64,000 nucleotides of DNA from an uncultured Collinsella sp. (GCA_902491345.1 CABUHI010000002.1:105254-169253), one strand, 5' to 3'. Counted from the first letter of the stretch, positions 8,891-18,099 are shown. Program-made: numbers and translations. The notes: a model not told the origin generated them from the letters alone.

Positions 8891-10303
8891 TTATGCCTCG
8901 TCGTCCTCGTGCAGACGGCGGCGATAATCGGCGGCCCAGCCCTCAATGTTTACCTGACGGGCGCGACCCAGGCCGAGTGCGTCGGCCGGGACCGGCTCGG
9001 TGATGACAGAGCCGGCGGCCACAAGCGCGCCGTCGCCGATCTGGGCGGGCGCGACCATCATGGTGTCGGAGCCGATGAAGGCATCCTTGCCGATGACGGT
9101 CTTGTGCTTGTGCACGCCGTCGTAGTTGCAGGTGATGGAGCCCGCGCCCACGTTGACGCCGGAGCCCATGGTGGTGTCGCCGATGTAGGACAGGTGCGGC
9201 ACCTTGGAGCCCTCGCCGATCGTGGACTTCTTGATCTCCACGTGCGTGCCGGCCTTGGAGCCGTCGAGCATGTGGGTGCCCGGGCGCAGATAGGCGCGCG
9301 GGCCGCAGTCGACGCCGTTCTCGATGACGGCCTCGATGGCGATGGTCTCATCGATGACGCAGCCGCTGCCGACGGTGGTGTCGGTGAGGCGGCTGTTGGG
9401 GCCGAGCTGGCACTCCTCACCCACGGTGACGATGCCGATCAGGTGCGTCTGCGGCCACACGACGGTGTCGCGGCCGATGACGGCATCGGGGCCGATCCAG
9501 GCCTGCGTGGGGTCGATGAAGGTAACGCCCTCGGCCATCCAGTGCTCGTTGATGCGGTCGCGCGCGATGGCGGTGAGCTGCGCGAGCTGGATGCGGCTGT
9601 TGACGCCCAGGCCGTCGCGGTAGTCGTCGCAGTGGAAGATGGAGACGGCCTGGCCGTGGCCTTTGAGGATCTCGAGCATGTCGGGCAGGTAGTACTCGGA
9701 CTGCGCGTTGTCGTTGCCGATCTCGTTGATGTGGGCGGCGAGCTGCGCGCCGTCAAAGGCGTAGCAGCCGGCGTTGCACTCGAGCAGCGTGGCGGCCTGC
9801 TCGGGCGTGCAGTCCTTCTGCTCGATGATACGCTCGATCTGACCATCGGCGCCCAGCTTGATGCGGCCGTAGCCGAAGGGGTCGGGCGGGGTCATGGTCA
9901 TGACGGTGCAGGCGAGCTCGCCGGTGGCGACGGTCTGCGCGAACTTGGCAACGGTGTCGGCGGTGATGAGCGGCAGGTCGCCGTTGAGCACGACGACCGG
10001 GCCTTGCGTGATGCCGCAGGCCTCGAGCGCGACCTTGACGGCGTGGCCGGTGCCCAGACGCTCGGTCTGCTCGACGCACTCGACCTTGGTGGCGCTGTTG
10101 GCGTAGGCGCCGTCGATGAGGGCGCGCATCTCGTCGGCGTGGCTGCCGATGACGACCACGACGCGGCTGCAGCCGGCCTTGATGGTAGCGTCGACGATCC
10201 ACTGGACCATGGGCTTGCCCAGGATCTTGTGCGAAACCTTGCAGTGGTTCGACTTCATGCGGGTGCCCTCGCCGGCGGCGAGGATAATTGCGGTTGCGTC
10301 CAT
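8891..10303 (-). CDS. glmU: Bifunctional UDP-GlcNAc pyrophosphorylase / glucosamine-1-phosphate N-acetyltransferase
   Basis: This 470-residue protein catalyses the last two steps to UDP-GlcNAc, the peptidoglycan precursor. The N-terminal uridyltransferase domain starts with LAAGEGTRMKS and has VVLNGDLPLI near 100. The C-terminal half is a left-handed beta helix of hexapeptide repeats with the acetyltransferase residues in HLSYIGD and NYDGVHKHKT. The frame is open 70 codons further upstream, but the ATG at 10303 is chosen because AGGAG lies 7 bases before it and the protein begins at the conserved MDATAIILAAG. Confidence 0.95.
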   Translation of the reverse strand: MDATAIILAAGEGTRMKSNHCKVSHKILGKPMVQWIVDATIKAGCSRVVVVIGSHADEMRALIDGAYANSATKVECVEQTERLGTGHAVKVALEACGITQGPVVVLNGDLPLITADTVAKFAQTVATGELACTVMTMTPPDPFGYGRIKLGADGQIERIIEQKDCTPEQAATLLECNAGCYAFDGAQLAAHINEIGNDNAQSEYYLPDMLEILKGHGQAVSIFHCDDYRDGLGVNSRIQLAQLTAIARDRINEHWMAEGVTFIDPTQAWIGPDAVIGRDTVVWPQTHLIGIVTVGEECQLGPNSRLTDTTVGSGCVIDETIAIEAVIENGVDCGPRAYLRPGTHMLDGSKAGTHVEIKKSTIGEGSKVPHLSYIGDTTMGSGVNVGAGSITCNYDGVHKHKTVIGKDAFIGSDTMMVAPAQIGDGALVAAGSVITEPVPADALGLGRARQVNIEGWAADYRRRLHEDDEA

Positions 10304-10335
10304 GTGATCTCCTGTTACGTTATAGAGACGTGTGT

Positions 10336-10363
10336 TTGGAAACGATACACGGCGCAATATGAT
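10336..10363 (+). promoter_or_regulatory. Probable promoter of the ECF transporter operon
   Basis: TTGGAA (10336-10341), a 16-base spacer and TATGAT (10358-10363) lie in the gap divergent from glmU. This leaves a leader of about 130 bases before the chosen ecfT start, in which I recognise no riboswitch. Confidence 0.4.
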
Positions 10364-10496
10364 ACCGCAGGCATATGTTGAGCGCGTAGCGATTGGTTTG
10401 CGGCGGTTGAGGCTTGCGCCGCCGGCGTGGCGTTTGCGCTGCTTGCGTGCGGCATTGGCGGTGCTGCGGAGCTGTCGTTTGAGCGAGGGGACGGGG

Positions 10497-11390
10497 GTGC
10501 CCGTGGACAACATACAAGAGGAGTTTGGCGGCGAGCCCGTCGCGGCGTTCTCGATGTCGCATCCGGCTGTGCCGGCACTCTATATAGTGCTGACGCTGGG
10601 GCTCACCATGTTCTCGATGCAACCGGTGCTGATTGCGCTGTCGCTTGCGGGCGGGCTGGCGTATGGATTTGCGACGCGTGGGGCTGCCCGCACGCTGGGC
10701 GCACTTCGCTGGCAGCTGCCGGTGATTTTGATTATCGCGCTGGTCAATCCGCTGTTTAGCGCTTCGGGTTCGACGGAGCTGCTTCGCATCGGCGTGCGCG
10801 CGGTGTATCTGGAGAGCATGGTATATGGCCTGTGCATGGGCGGACTGTTTGTGGCGAGCGTGCTGTGGTTTGAGGCCGCGGCATCGATGCTCGAATACGA
10901 CAAGGTGCTTGCGCTTTTGGGTAACGCCGCGCCGGTGATCGCGCTCATGATCTCGATGTGCATGCGGCTTATCCCGCAGTTTTTGCGCCGCGGCCGCACG
11001 GTGCTGGCGGTGCAGGATGCGATTGATGTGCCGGACCGCGCGCCGGCCGATCCCGTGCGTTCGCGTTTGCGGGCATCGAGTGTGTTGATGGGCTGGGGCA
11101 TGGAAGATTCGCTGGAGCGTGCGGACGCCATGCGCTCCCGTGGGTGGGGCGCCGCGACGCGTCGAACGACGTATGCGCGGTATCGGCTGGGGCGCGGCGA
11201 TGTTGCCGCGCTGGTTGGACTTGCGCTGTTTGGCGTGGTCACGGTGGCAGTGGCGTGGACCGCGACGACGCAGTATTCGTTTTATCCGCAGCTCTCGGTG
11301 CCGGCGCCGTGGCCGGGCTATGTCGTGTACGCTGCCTGGATGGTGCTGCCTTACGCGTTGCACGCGATTGATGAGAAGAGGTTTGGCTGA
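10497..11390 (+). CDS. ecfT: ECF transporter transmembrane subunit (EcfT)
   Basis: This is the integral membrane coupling subunit of an energy-coupling-factor vitamin importer. Several hydrophobic segments (from ALYIVLTLGLTMFSM onward) are followed by the CbiQ/EcfT cytoplasmic region. The signature SLERADAMRSRGWG includes the conserved AxxRG motif that binds the ATPases, and a final membrane segment follows. The frame extends upstream to 10332, but GTG 10497 is preferred because GAGCGAGGGGAC precedes it; 297 residues result. GTG 10503 is an alternative. The stop overlaps the ATG of the ATPase gene by one base, so the two are translationally coupled. Confidence 0.85.
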   Translation: MPVDNIQEEFGGEPVAAFSMSHPAVPALYIVLTLGLTMFSMQPVLIALSLAGGLAYGFATRGAARTLGALRWQLPVILIIALVNPLFSASGSTELLRIGVRAVYLESMVYGLCMGGLFVASVLWFEAAASMLEYDKVLALLGNAAPVIALMISMCMRLIPQFLRRGRTVLAVQDAIDVPDRAPADPVRSRLRASSVLMGWGMEDSLERADAMRSRGWGAATRRTTYARYRLGRGDVAALVGLALFGVVTVAVAWTATTQYSFYPQLSVPAPWPGYVVYAAWMVLPYALHAIDEKRFG

Positions 11391-13033
11391 TGGCTCGGTT
11401 GGATAGGGGCCCGGTGTCGGGCGCGGCGTGCGGCCCGGATATGCCGGCGATTGAGGTGCGGAGCCTGAGCTTTGCCTACCCCGATGCTGATGCTGCGGTG
11501 CTCGAGGGGCTCGACTGGTCTGTTCCCCAAGGTGCGTTTGCGCTGCTTGTTGGCGGTACCGGTTCGGGCAAGTCGACGCTGCTGTCGCTGCTCAAGCCCG
11601 AGATCGCTCCAGCGGGCGAGCGCACTGGTGATGCGCGCGTGCTGGGCGAGCCCGTCGCCGACATGGATGTGCGGGCATCGGCGGAGCGCGTGGGCTACGT
11701 GTTTCAAGACCCCGAGAACCAAATCGTGTGCGAGACCGTGTGGCACGAGATGGCGTTTGGCTTGGAAAATCTGGGCATGTCGCGCGACGAGATGCACCGT
11801 CGCGTTGCCGAGACCAGCTATTTCTTTGGGCTAGAGGATTGGCTCCACCGTGATACCGACACGCTTTCGGGCGGTCGCAAACAGCTGCTGTCGTTGGCGG
11901 CCGTTCTGGCGCTGCGCCCGCGCGTGTTGCTGCTCGACGAGCCCACGTCTCAGCTTGATCCGGTTGCGGAGAAGAATTTTCTGCACGCGCTGTTTCGCGT
12001 GAATCGCGAGTTGGGCTGCACGGTGGTCGTGGCAACGCATCAGCCGCGCCCGATGCTCGAATACGCGACGTGTGCGTACCGGATTGAGGGCTGTCGCGTG
12101 CGCGATGTGGCGGATATGGCTTCTTTGGGACGCCGAGAACCGCTGTTTTTCGATGGTATGCCGGGGTGGGGTGCCACCCGACGTGCAAAAAACGGAGTAT
12201 TCAGCAGACGCGAGGGCGATTTGGGCTCTATGGGGCCGTCCGAGGATGTGCCGGGCGCTAAAAACAGCTCGGAATTGGACAAATCGTCCGCATTTGTGGT
12301 GCAGAAGTCGCTAAGGAACAGCTCGGAAGCCTCTTTGCACACGGACGGAAGCAGAATACTCCAAAAAATGCACGGCGGGTCGGCTACCACCCTGTCGGAG
12401 GCCTGGTTTCGCTACGATCGCGCGGGCGGTTGGGTGCTGCGCGGGCTCGATGCGGCGTTCTCGGCTGGCGCGGTGCATGCGGTTGTTGGCGGTAACGGCT
12501 GCGGCAAGTCGACAATGCTTTCGGTGCTGGCCAAGACGGTCAAGTTACAGCGTGGGCATATGGAGCGCGGGGCGGCCTCGGCAGCGCTGCTGCCTCAGAA
12601 TCCCAAGGCGTTGCTGGTTGCCGAGACGGTGCGCGACGAGCTGATGGAATGGGCTTCGACCTGCGGATATGACGAGGCTGCGGCGCGGGAGCGCGCGGCG
12701 AGCCTGGGGCTGTCGGGCTTGGATGGGTGCCACCCGTACGATCTTTCGGGCGGGCAGCGTCAACTGCTTGCGTTGGCAAAGCTGCTGCTGATCGGCCCCG
12801 AGCTGCTATTGCTCGATGAGCCCACCAAGGGTCTAGACCTGGCCAGCCGCCGCATCATCGCCCGCGCTCTGCGTGACCATGCGAAGTCTGGCGGCACCGT
12901 CATCATGGCCACGCACGATCTGGATTTTGCCGAGCAGGTTGCCGATGACATTGCCATGATGTTCGACGGTGAGATTGCCTGCATGGAGCCGCCGGCCGAC
13001 TTCTTTGCCGACAACGTGTTTTATAGGGCGTAG
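11390..13033 (+). CDS. ecfA: ECF transporter double ATPase (fused EcfA-EcfA')
   Basis: These 547 residues contain two ABC ATPase domains in one chain, powering the EcfT partner upstream. Domain 1 has Walker A GGTGSGKST near 55, signature LSGGRKQLL and Walker B VLLLDEPTSQLD. Domain 2 has GGNGCGKST, signature LSGGQRQLL and LLLLDEPTKGLD. The linker around residues 260-330 is odd: it is encoded by a segment bounded by inverted repeats (12183-12373), with composition unlike the rest of the gene. Many organisms carry the two ATPases as separate genes, and fused versions also exist. The substrate is set by an S component; a candidate lies at 18742. Confidence 0.88.
   Translation: MARLDRGPVSGAACGPDMPAIEVRSLSFAYPDADAAVLEGLDWSVPQGAFALLVGGTGSGKSTLLSLLKPEIAPAGERTGDARVLGEPVADMDVRASAERVGYVFQDPENQIVCETVWHEMAFGLENLGMSRDEMHRRVAETSYFFGLEDWLHRDTDTLSGGRKQLLSLAAVLALRPRVLLLDEPTSQLDPVAEKNFLHALFRVNRELGCTVVVATHQPRPMLEYATCAYRIEGCRVRDVADMASLGRREPLFFDGMPGWGATRRAKNGVFSRREGDLGSMGPSEDVPGAKNSSELDKSSAFVVQKSLRNSSEASLHTDGSRILQKMHGGSATTLSEAWFRYDRAGGWVLRGLDAAFSAGAVHAVVGGNGCGKSTMLSVLAKTVKLQRGHMERGAASAALLPQNPKALLVAETVRDELMEWASTCGYDEAAARERAASLGLSGLDGCHPYDLSGGQRQLLALAKLLLIGPELLLLDEPTKGLDLASRRIIARALRDHAKSGGTVIMATHDLDFAEQVADDIAMMFDGEIACMEPPADFFADNVFYRA
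12183..12373. repeat. Inverted-repeat-bounded segment inside the ecfA linker
   Basis: GTGCAAAAAACGGAGTATTC (12183-12202) and the reverse complement of 12354-12373 (GTGCATTTTTTGGAGTATTC) share both ends. GGAGTATTC (9 bp) and GTGCA (5 bp) match, while the A/T tract is flipped between arms. The 191-bp stretch is translated in frame between the two ATPase domains. Confidence 0.6.
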
Positions 13034-13059
13034 GTGCATCGACGCCGCCGCGCTTGGGC

Positions 13060-13842
13060 TTACTGTTTGAGTGCCGTGTACTGTTGAAGGAGCGCCATGA
13101 GCCCAACGCGGCTGTTGACCCGCGTCTTTCGAAAGATATTCTCCAGGTGCTTTTTAACGGTGCCGGTGCTGATACAGAGCTCTTCGGCAATGGCCGCGTT
13201 GTCCATGCCCGATAGCACACAGCGGCATACGTCGATTTCGCGCGCCGAGACATCGTAGTCATGGGCGAACACCACCTCGGATGAGCTGCGGTCGGCCCGG
13301 ACGCGCCATTTGGATAGGCGATTGGTAAGGTGGGGCTCGACCAGCTCCAGAATCTGGACTTCGCGGTCGGTGAAGTCGCCTTCCTCTTTTTTGCGATTGA
13401 GATTGAGCGATCCCAAAAAGCCCTCATCGTTAAAGAAACTCACGTTGACGACATGACGGCCGCCAAGGTAGTCCTTCATATAGCTACTCTCGATATCGCC
13501 GGGGCTGAGCTGGTCGGATTCGCGCAGCACCGTCGAGCGCGTGAGGTTGCGATGCGCGACGATCATATCCTGTTGCCAGTACTCTTCGGTGTAGCGCTCG
13601 AGCATCCCGGCGGGGACGTCGATGCCGAGCGGGTCGAGAAAGACGCGCGTCTTCCATTCCTGCGGGGTGGAAACGAGGTCTTTGGAAAGATCGCTCAGGA
13701 AAAACGCTGCCGACTCGTAGGGGATAAGAAAACGCAACTTCTTGAGGATGGTCGACCGGAATTCTCGGTCGTTGTCGATGGAATTAATCGAAAGCACAAG
13801 ATCGTTTAAGCAGAGCCACTCGGAATCGGACAGAAAGCTCAA
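13060..13842 (-). CDS. LuxR-type transcriptional regulator
   Basis: This 260-residue protein has a C-terminal GerE/LuxR helix-turn-helix (SAREIDVCRCVLSGMDNAAI, then STGTVKKHLENIFRKTRV near 205-240) and an N-terminal half of about 180 residues that looks like a GAF-type sensor. There is no receiver domain, so it is not a classical response regulator. The start is TTG at 13842 with GGAGG 5 bases upstream. It is divergent from the MFS/amidohydrolase cassette, with a palindrome in the shared gap. It therefore probably controls that cassette in response to a small molecule (inference). Confidence 0.85.
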   Translation of the reverse strand: MSFLSDSEWLCLNDLVLSINSIDNDREFRSTILKKLRFLIPYESAAFFLSDLSKDLVSTPQEWKTRVFLDPLGIDVPAGMLERYTEEYWQQDMIVAHRNLTRSTVLRESDQLSPGDIESSYMKDYLGGRHVVNVSFFNDEGFLGSLNLNRKKEEGDFTDREVQILELVEPHLTNRLSKWRVRADRSSSEVVFAHDYDVSAREIDVCRCVLSGMDNAAIAEELCISTGTVKKHLENIFRKTRVNSRVGLMALLQQYTALKQ

Positions 13843-13896
13843 GATGACCTCCGATGAAATTGCGTAGGGTTTAAGCTGGCGTTTTAGCTATTTAGC

Positions 13897-13909
13897 GTAG
13901 TGATACTAC
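13897..13909. promoter_or_regulatory. Putative operator between luxR-type gene and MFS operon
   Basis: The inverted repeat GTAGT-GAT-ACTAC sits in the 200-bp divergent gap, 55 bases upstream of the regulator start and 134 bases upstream of the MFS start. It has the size and position of a dimer-binding operator. Confidence 0.4.
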
Positions 13910-14042
13910 TCCTTTTTTCGCATGATGATAAGCCGGATGCCGAATGGTTTCGGTGAAGGGTCAATCGCAAAATGTGGGCACCGAAGAGCCAGGGCCCGGC
14001 TCTCCAAGCTGTCTGAATACTCGACTAACCAAAGGAGTCATC

Positions 14043-15254
14043 ATGGAAGAGAAGCTTCCTTCATGGCGCTGGGCGATCGTTTCGGTCGTTTGCTTGCTGT
14101 GCTTTATGGCTAACTACATGCAGTACCAGGTCTCGGCGCTCGCCGTCGAGGTCATGCCGATGCTCAACATCGATACCGTCGGCTTCTCGATGCTGTTCCT
14201 CGTCCCCATGCTTACTGCTGTCTTCTTCTCGATTCCGCTGGGCGCCCTCGGTGACCGCATCGGTTCCAAGAAGGTCGTTGCGGTCTGCACCGCAATTTCG
14301 GTTGCCGGCGGCTTCCTCCGCTGCTTTACGCTCGACTCGTTCACGATGCAGATGGTGTCGATGTTCCTGATCGGCATGGGCATCTCGGCGCTCAACGCCA
14401 ACCTCATCAAGGTGCTCGGCACGTGGTTCCGCGAGCAGACCGGCTTTGCCATGGGCTTGTTCTACGCCGCTTCGTGCGTCGCCATCGTCGTCGCCCAGAT
14501 CTGCGCCGGCATGTTCGGTAGCGTTTTCAACTCCTACATGGTTGCCGCTGTCGCCATGACCATCTCCTGGGTCCTTTGGATCGTACTCGACCGTGACGTG
14601 CCCGAGGGTCAGCCGCTTCCCGAGCCCGAGCCCGTGCTCGACTACCTCAAGGTCGCCATCAAGAGCCCCGGCGTGTGGCTGATCTCCATCGGCGTTGGCT
14701 TTGGCCTCGCCTCCACCACTGCCTATGCCGGCTTCCTGCCCCAGGCGCTCCAGCTCGGCAAGGGCATCGATGCCGCTACCGCCGGCTTCATGGCCGCCAT
14801 CGTCACCGTCGGCAGCTTCTTCGGCTGCATCGTGGGACCTGCTTTCTGCGACAAGCTTGGCAAGTTCAAGGGCTTCCTCATCGTCACCACGCTCATCGGC
14901 GCTGTCTCGATGTTCGTGACGTGGTACACCCCCGTCGGCTTCCTGCTGTGGGCGATCCTGGTCACCAACGGCTTCTTCACCGCCATCAACGGTCCGATCA
15001 TGCAGTCCATGCCGGTTCTGCTCCCCGAGATCGGCGACACGTACGCCGGTTCCGCTGGCGGCATCGTTGGCACCATCTCCCTGCTCATGAGCTACTTCCT
15101 GCCCATCGGCATCTCCGCTGTCGCCGGCGCCGACTACACCATGAACATGGGCCTCGAGAGCCTCTGCTTCCTGCTTTCCGTGGTGCCGGTCTTCTTCCTG
15201 CCCGAGCTCGGCCGCAAGGCTATGCAGGCTGCCGCCGCTAAGGACGGCGAGTAA
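14043..15254 (+). CDS. MFS transporter
   Basis: This 403-residue protein has about 12 hydrophobic segments and the MFS cytoplasmic loop signature GALGDRIGSKK near 70 (G-x-L-x-D-R-x-G-x-K/R-K form). ATG 14043 is chosen over upstream in-frame starts because AAAGGAG lies 6 bases before it. The N-terminus contains NYMQYQVSALA, and the second MFS gene of the cassette has the near-identical NYAQYQVSGLA, so the two are paralogues. It is followed after 2 bases by the amidohydrolase gene. The substrate is unknown; it probably imports the compound acted on by that enzyme or exports its product. Confidence 0.85.
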   Translation: MEEKLPSWRWAIVSVVCLLCFMANYMQYQVSALAVEVMPMLNIDTVGFSMLFLVPMLTAVFFSIPLGALGDRIGSKKVVAVCTAISVAGGFLRCFTLDSFTMQMVSMFLIGMGISALNANLIKVLGTWFREQTGFAMGLFYAASCVAIVVAQICAGMFGSVFNSYMVAAVAMTISWVLWIVLDRDVPEGQPLPEPEPVLDYLKVAIKSPGVWLISIGVGFGLASTTAYAGFLPQALQLGKGIDAATAGFMAAIVTVGSFFGCIVGPAFCDKLGKFKGFLIVTTLIGAVSMFVTWYTPVGFLLWAILVTNGFFTAINGPIMQSMPVLLPEIGDTYAGSAGGIVGTISLLMSYFLPIGISAVAGADYTMNMGLESLCFLLSVVPVFFLPELGRKAMQAAAAKDGE

Positions 15255-15256
15255 TC

Positions 15257-16903
15257 GTGGAGGCGGTGGTTCCTGCCGACATCGTCATTAAGACGACGGC
15301 GCTGTTTACGGCCGAGGAGCTTGAGCCCCATGCGGGATGCGTCGCGGTTCGCGGCAACGAGATCGTCGCCGTGGGCGCACCCGACAAGGTACAGCCGTTT
15401 GTCGGTCCCGATACCGAGGTGATCGATGCGGGCAACAAGCTGGTTATGCCCGGATTCAACGATTCGCACATGCACTTTGCGCTCGGCTCCATTCAGAAAG
15501 ACGAGGACTTCTGCTGCGATTTGATGTTCTTGCCGAGCGAGCAGGCCTGCGTCGATGCCGTGGCGAAGTTTGCCGCCGAGCACCCCGACAACCCGTGGAT
15601 CTACGGCCAGGGCTGGTATTCGCCCGCATGGGAGGATCCGACTGATCCCGACTGCCGTAGCCTCGATGCGCTCGACATCGATCGCCCGATTGTGCTTTCG
15701 GACTTTTCGATGCACGTGGTTTGGTGCAATACCGCCGCGCTCAAAGCGGTCGGCATCGACCGCAACACCCCGACGCCCGAGGGCGGCCTCATCCGCCACT
15801 TTGACAACGGCGAGCCCAACGGTTTTCTGTCCGAGCCCCAGGCGACGAACATTCTGCTCGATGTGGTGCTCAACAAGCCGGACCTCGATGCTTCGCTGCT
15901 CAAGTCGATGCGCAAGTTTAACAGGCTCGGCATCACTTCGATCGGCGACATGCATCCCCTGGGCGTGACTACGCCCGGCGTGTACGACATTTACGACCGA
16001 CTGGCAAACGAGGACCTCAGCACGCTGCGCATTAGCTATCACTCTGCGCTCGATGCTCCCATGGCGGAGTCGCAGGCTCTGAGGGCGCGCCATCATGGCG
16101 AGCGCGTGCGCATGGCGGGCCTTAAGTACATCCTGGACGGCTGCCCCGAGGCCTATACGGCATACATGCACGAGCCGTATCTCAACGCCCCCATGGGCAA
16201 GGGCTTCCGCGGCGAGCCGGCGTGCAACCAAGAGACGCTCGACCGCATGGTGCTCGAGGCCGATAAGAACGGCTTTGACGTTCGCATCCATGCCATTGGC
16301 GATGCCTCGGCCACGATGATCATCGATGCCGTCGAGCGCGCCGAGGAGGCGTGCGGCGACAAGGGGACGCGTTTTGCCATCGAGCACACCGACAACCTGC
16401 AGTTTGAGGACATTGCGCGTATGAAGCGCCTGGGCATCAACGCCGCGATTCAGCCGCAGCATCCCATTGGAGGCCTTGGGCAGGGCGTGTACGAGGGCTC
16501 GCTCGGCGAGGAGCGCATGAGCCATATGTGGCGCTACCGGGAGGAGGCCGACGGCGGAATCCATCTGGGCCTTGGTACCGACTGGCCTGCGGTCATGTCG
16601 ATCGATCCCATCGACACCGTATATGCCGCGGTGACGCGCAGCGAGTTCGATGGGCATCCGGCGGAAGGCCATTTCCGCGAGAACGCGCTGACGCTTGGCG
16701 AGACGCTCCAGGCGCATACGCTCGGCTCCGCCTATGTCGAGGGTTTCGAGCGCCGTCTGGGCAGTCTTGCCGCCGGCAAGCTGGCCGACATCGTTATCCT
16801 GTCGGGTAACCCGTTTGAGATGGACCCGATGGCGCTTCGCGAGCTGGAGGTCGAGACGACCATATTCGATGGGCGTATTGTCTATCGCAAGGACGAGGCA
16901 TAG
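15257..16903 (+). CDS. Amidohydrolase family protein (YtcJ-like)
   Basis: This 548-residue metal-dependent hydrolase belongs to the amidohydrolase superfamily, YtcJ/exoenzyme-regulator branch. The metal-site motif HMHFALGS follows MPGFNDS near 75. Later ligands appear in RIHAIGDAS (near 338) and FAIEHTDNLQ, and the closing GLGTDWPAV holds the conserved Asp. The C-terminus has the usual composite-domain return (GKLADIVILSGNPF). The natural substrate cannot be read from sequence; family members hydrolyse amide or cyclic amide bonds. It is sandwiched between two paralogous MFS transporters in one operon. The start is GTG 15257, two bases past the transporter stop, behind GGCGAG. Confidence 0.85.
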   Translation: MEAVVPADIVIKTTALFTAEELEPHAGCVAVRGNEIVAVGAPDKVQPFVGPDTEVIDAGNKLVMPGFNDSHMHFALGSIQKDEDFCCDLMFLPSEQACVDAVAKFAAEHPDNPWIYGQGWYSPAWEDPTDPDCRSLDALDIDRPIVLSDFSMHVVWCNTAALKAVGIDRNTPTPEGGLIRHFDNGEPNGFLSEPQATNILLDVVLNKPDLDASLLKSMRKFNRLGITSIGDMHPLGVTTPGVYDIYDRLANEDLSTLRISYHSALDAPMAESQALRARHHGERVRMAGLKYILDGCPEAYTAYMHEPYLNAPMGKGFRGEPACNQETLDRMVLEADKNGFDVRIHAIGDASATMIIDAVERAEEACGDKGTRFAIEHTDNLQFEDIARMKRLGINAAIQPQHPIGGLGQGVYEGSLGEERMSHMWRYREEADGGIHLGLGTDWPAVMSIDPIDTVYAAVTRSEFDGHPAEGHFRENALTLGETLQAHTLGSAYVEGFERRLGSLAAGKLADIVILSGNPFEMDPMALRELEVETTIFDGRIVYRKDEA

Positions 16904-16917
16904 TTAGGGTGATTGAC

Positions 16918-18099
16918 GTGAGCAAAGGGACGGTCGAGAAGTACGCGTTGCTGTTTGTGGTGTGCGGCGTCGTGTTTGCCGCCAACTACGCGCAGTACCA
17001 GGTGTCGGGGTTGGCGCACATGGTTGTGTCGAGCTTGCGGTTGTCGTCTGCCGAGTTTTCGGCTGTCCTGTTTGCCCCGTTTATTCCTGCCGTGGTGTTT
17101 GGTATGCCGGCAGGCGTTTGTGCCGATCGTCGCGGCGTGAAGGCGCTCGTGTTTTTCGCATCGGCGGTTTCTGCGGCCGCGGCGGTCGCGCGCGTCGCGT
17201 GTTCCTCGTTTGCGACGCTGTTTGCAACGAGCATGCTGCTGGGCGCGGCGCCCTGCGTCATCAACGCCATTGCGTTGAAGGTGTTGGGACCTGCTTTTGG
17301 CGATGACACCGATCGCGCCATGGGGTGGTTTTATGCGGCGGGCTCCGCCGGCATTGCCTGCTCGCTTGCGACGTCTCCTCTCTTTGCGGCGGCTGGGCAG
17401 GCATACGTGTTCGCCGCTGTCTTGTTTGCGGTATTTGGGCTGCTGTGGCTGCTTGTCGCGCCGTCGGCGGACGCCGTGCGTGCAGCAAGCGATGGCGGCG
17501 CCGGTGACTCCGTGCCGATGGCGGGCGCTTTTGGAACGGTGGCCAAGATGCCGATGATTTGGCTTGTGGCGGTGCTACTTGGAGTCGCCCTCGCGTCGGC
17601 TACGGCGTACTCCGGTTATTTGGTATCGGCGCTCGAGGTTTCGATCGAGCCGCAAACCGCTGGAGTCCTGGCTTCGTTTGTAACCCTCGGATCGATTGTC
17701 GGGAGCGTGGTCGGCCCCTATATGCGCGCGCAGTTTAAGGACTACCGTGCATTTATGGCTTTGTCGGCGGTCGCCGGAGGCGTGCTCATGTGGGCTGGGG
17801 AAGCCTTTATTTCCACGTCTTCGATAGGGCTGATGTTTGCGATCGGCATCGCGAGCGCCGTTGCCGGGCCCGTCGTCCAGTCGCTGCCGTACATGCTTCC
17901 CGGCGTGCGCGATGGCCTTGCGGGAAGCGCCGGCGGTGTGGTGAGTACCGTCTCGCTGGGATTGACGTTTTTGATTCCCGTGGTGCTTTCTTGCTGCATT
18001 GGCGAGAGCTACGAAACGCTTCTTTTGGGATGCGCCGTTCTGTTTGGCGCCATGGCGCTGGCGTCTCCGCTTCTGCCCTCGCCCGATTCGCTTACGTAG
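16918..18099 (+). CDS. Second MFS transporter of the cassette
   Basis: This 393-residue protein has about 12 membrane segments and the loop motif GVCADRRGVKA near 65. It is a paralogue of the transporter at 14043, sharing the YQVS.LA N-terminal motif, a VVGP motif mid-protein and the GLAGSAGGVVSTVSL segment near the C-terminus. GTG 16918 is preferred because AGGG lies 6 bases upstream; GTG 16909, nine bases earlier, abuts that site. A pair of related transporters around one hydrolase suggests substrate/product exchange or two related substrates. Confidence 0.82.
   Translation: MSKGTVEKYALLFVVCGVVFAANYAQYQVSGLAHMVVSSLRLSSAEFSAVLFAPFIPAVVFGMPAGVCADRRGVKALVFFASAVSAAAAVARVACSSFATLFATSMLLGAAPCVINAIALKVLGPAFGDDTDRAMGWFYAAGSAGIACSLATSPLFAAAGQAYVFAAVLFAVFGLLWLLVAPSADAVRAASDGGAGDSVPMAGAFGTVAKMPMIWLVAVLLGVALASATAYSGYLVSALEVSIEPQTAGVLASFVTLGSIVGSVVGPYMRAQFKDYRAFMALSAVAGGVLMWAGEAFISTSSIGLMFAIGIASAVAGPVVQSLPYMLPGVRDGLAGSAGGVVSTVSLGLTFLIPVVLSCCIGESYETLLLGCAVLFGAMALASPLLPSPDSLT

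Noticed and set aside
10364..10496. Cobalamin or other vitamin riboswitch before the ECF genes
   Set aside because: No B12-box-like or other recognisable aptamer string was seen, and the 130-base leader has no clear multi-stem fold by eye.
8891..10513. 540-codon version of glmU
   Set aside because: The extra 70 residues are Arg-rich and lie in the divergent promoter region. The ATG at 10303 has a good ribosome-binding site and matches the family start.
12722..12738. GGGTGCCACCC palindrome occurring near 12170 and 12726 in ecfA
   Set aside because: It encodes ordinary residues in conserved or linker sequence. Two short copies inside one gene are not enough to claim an element.
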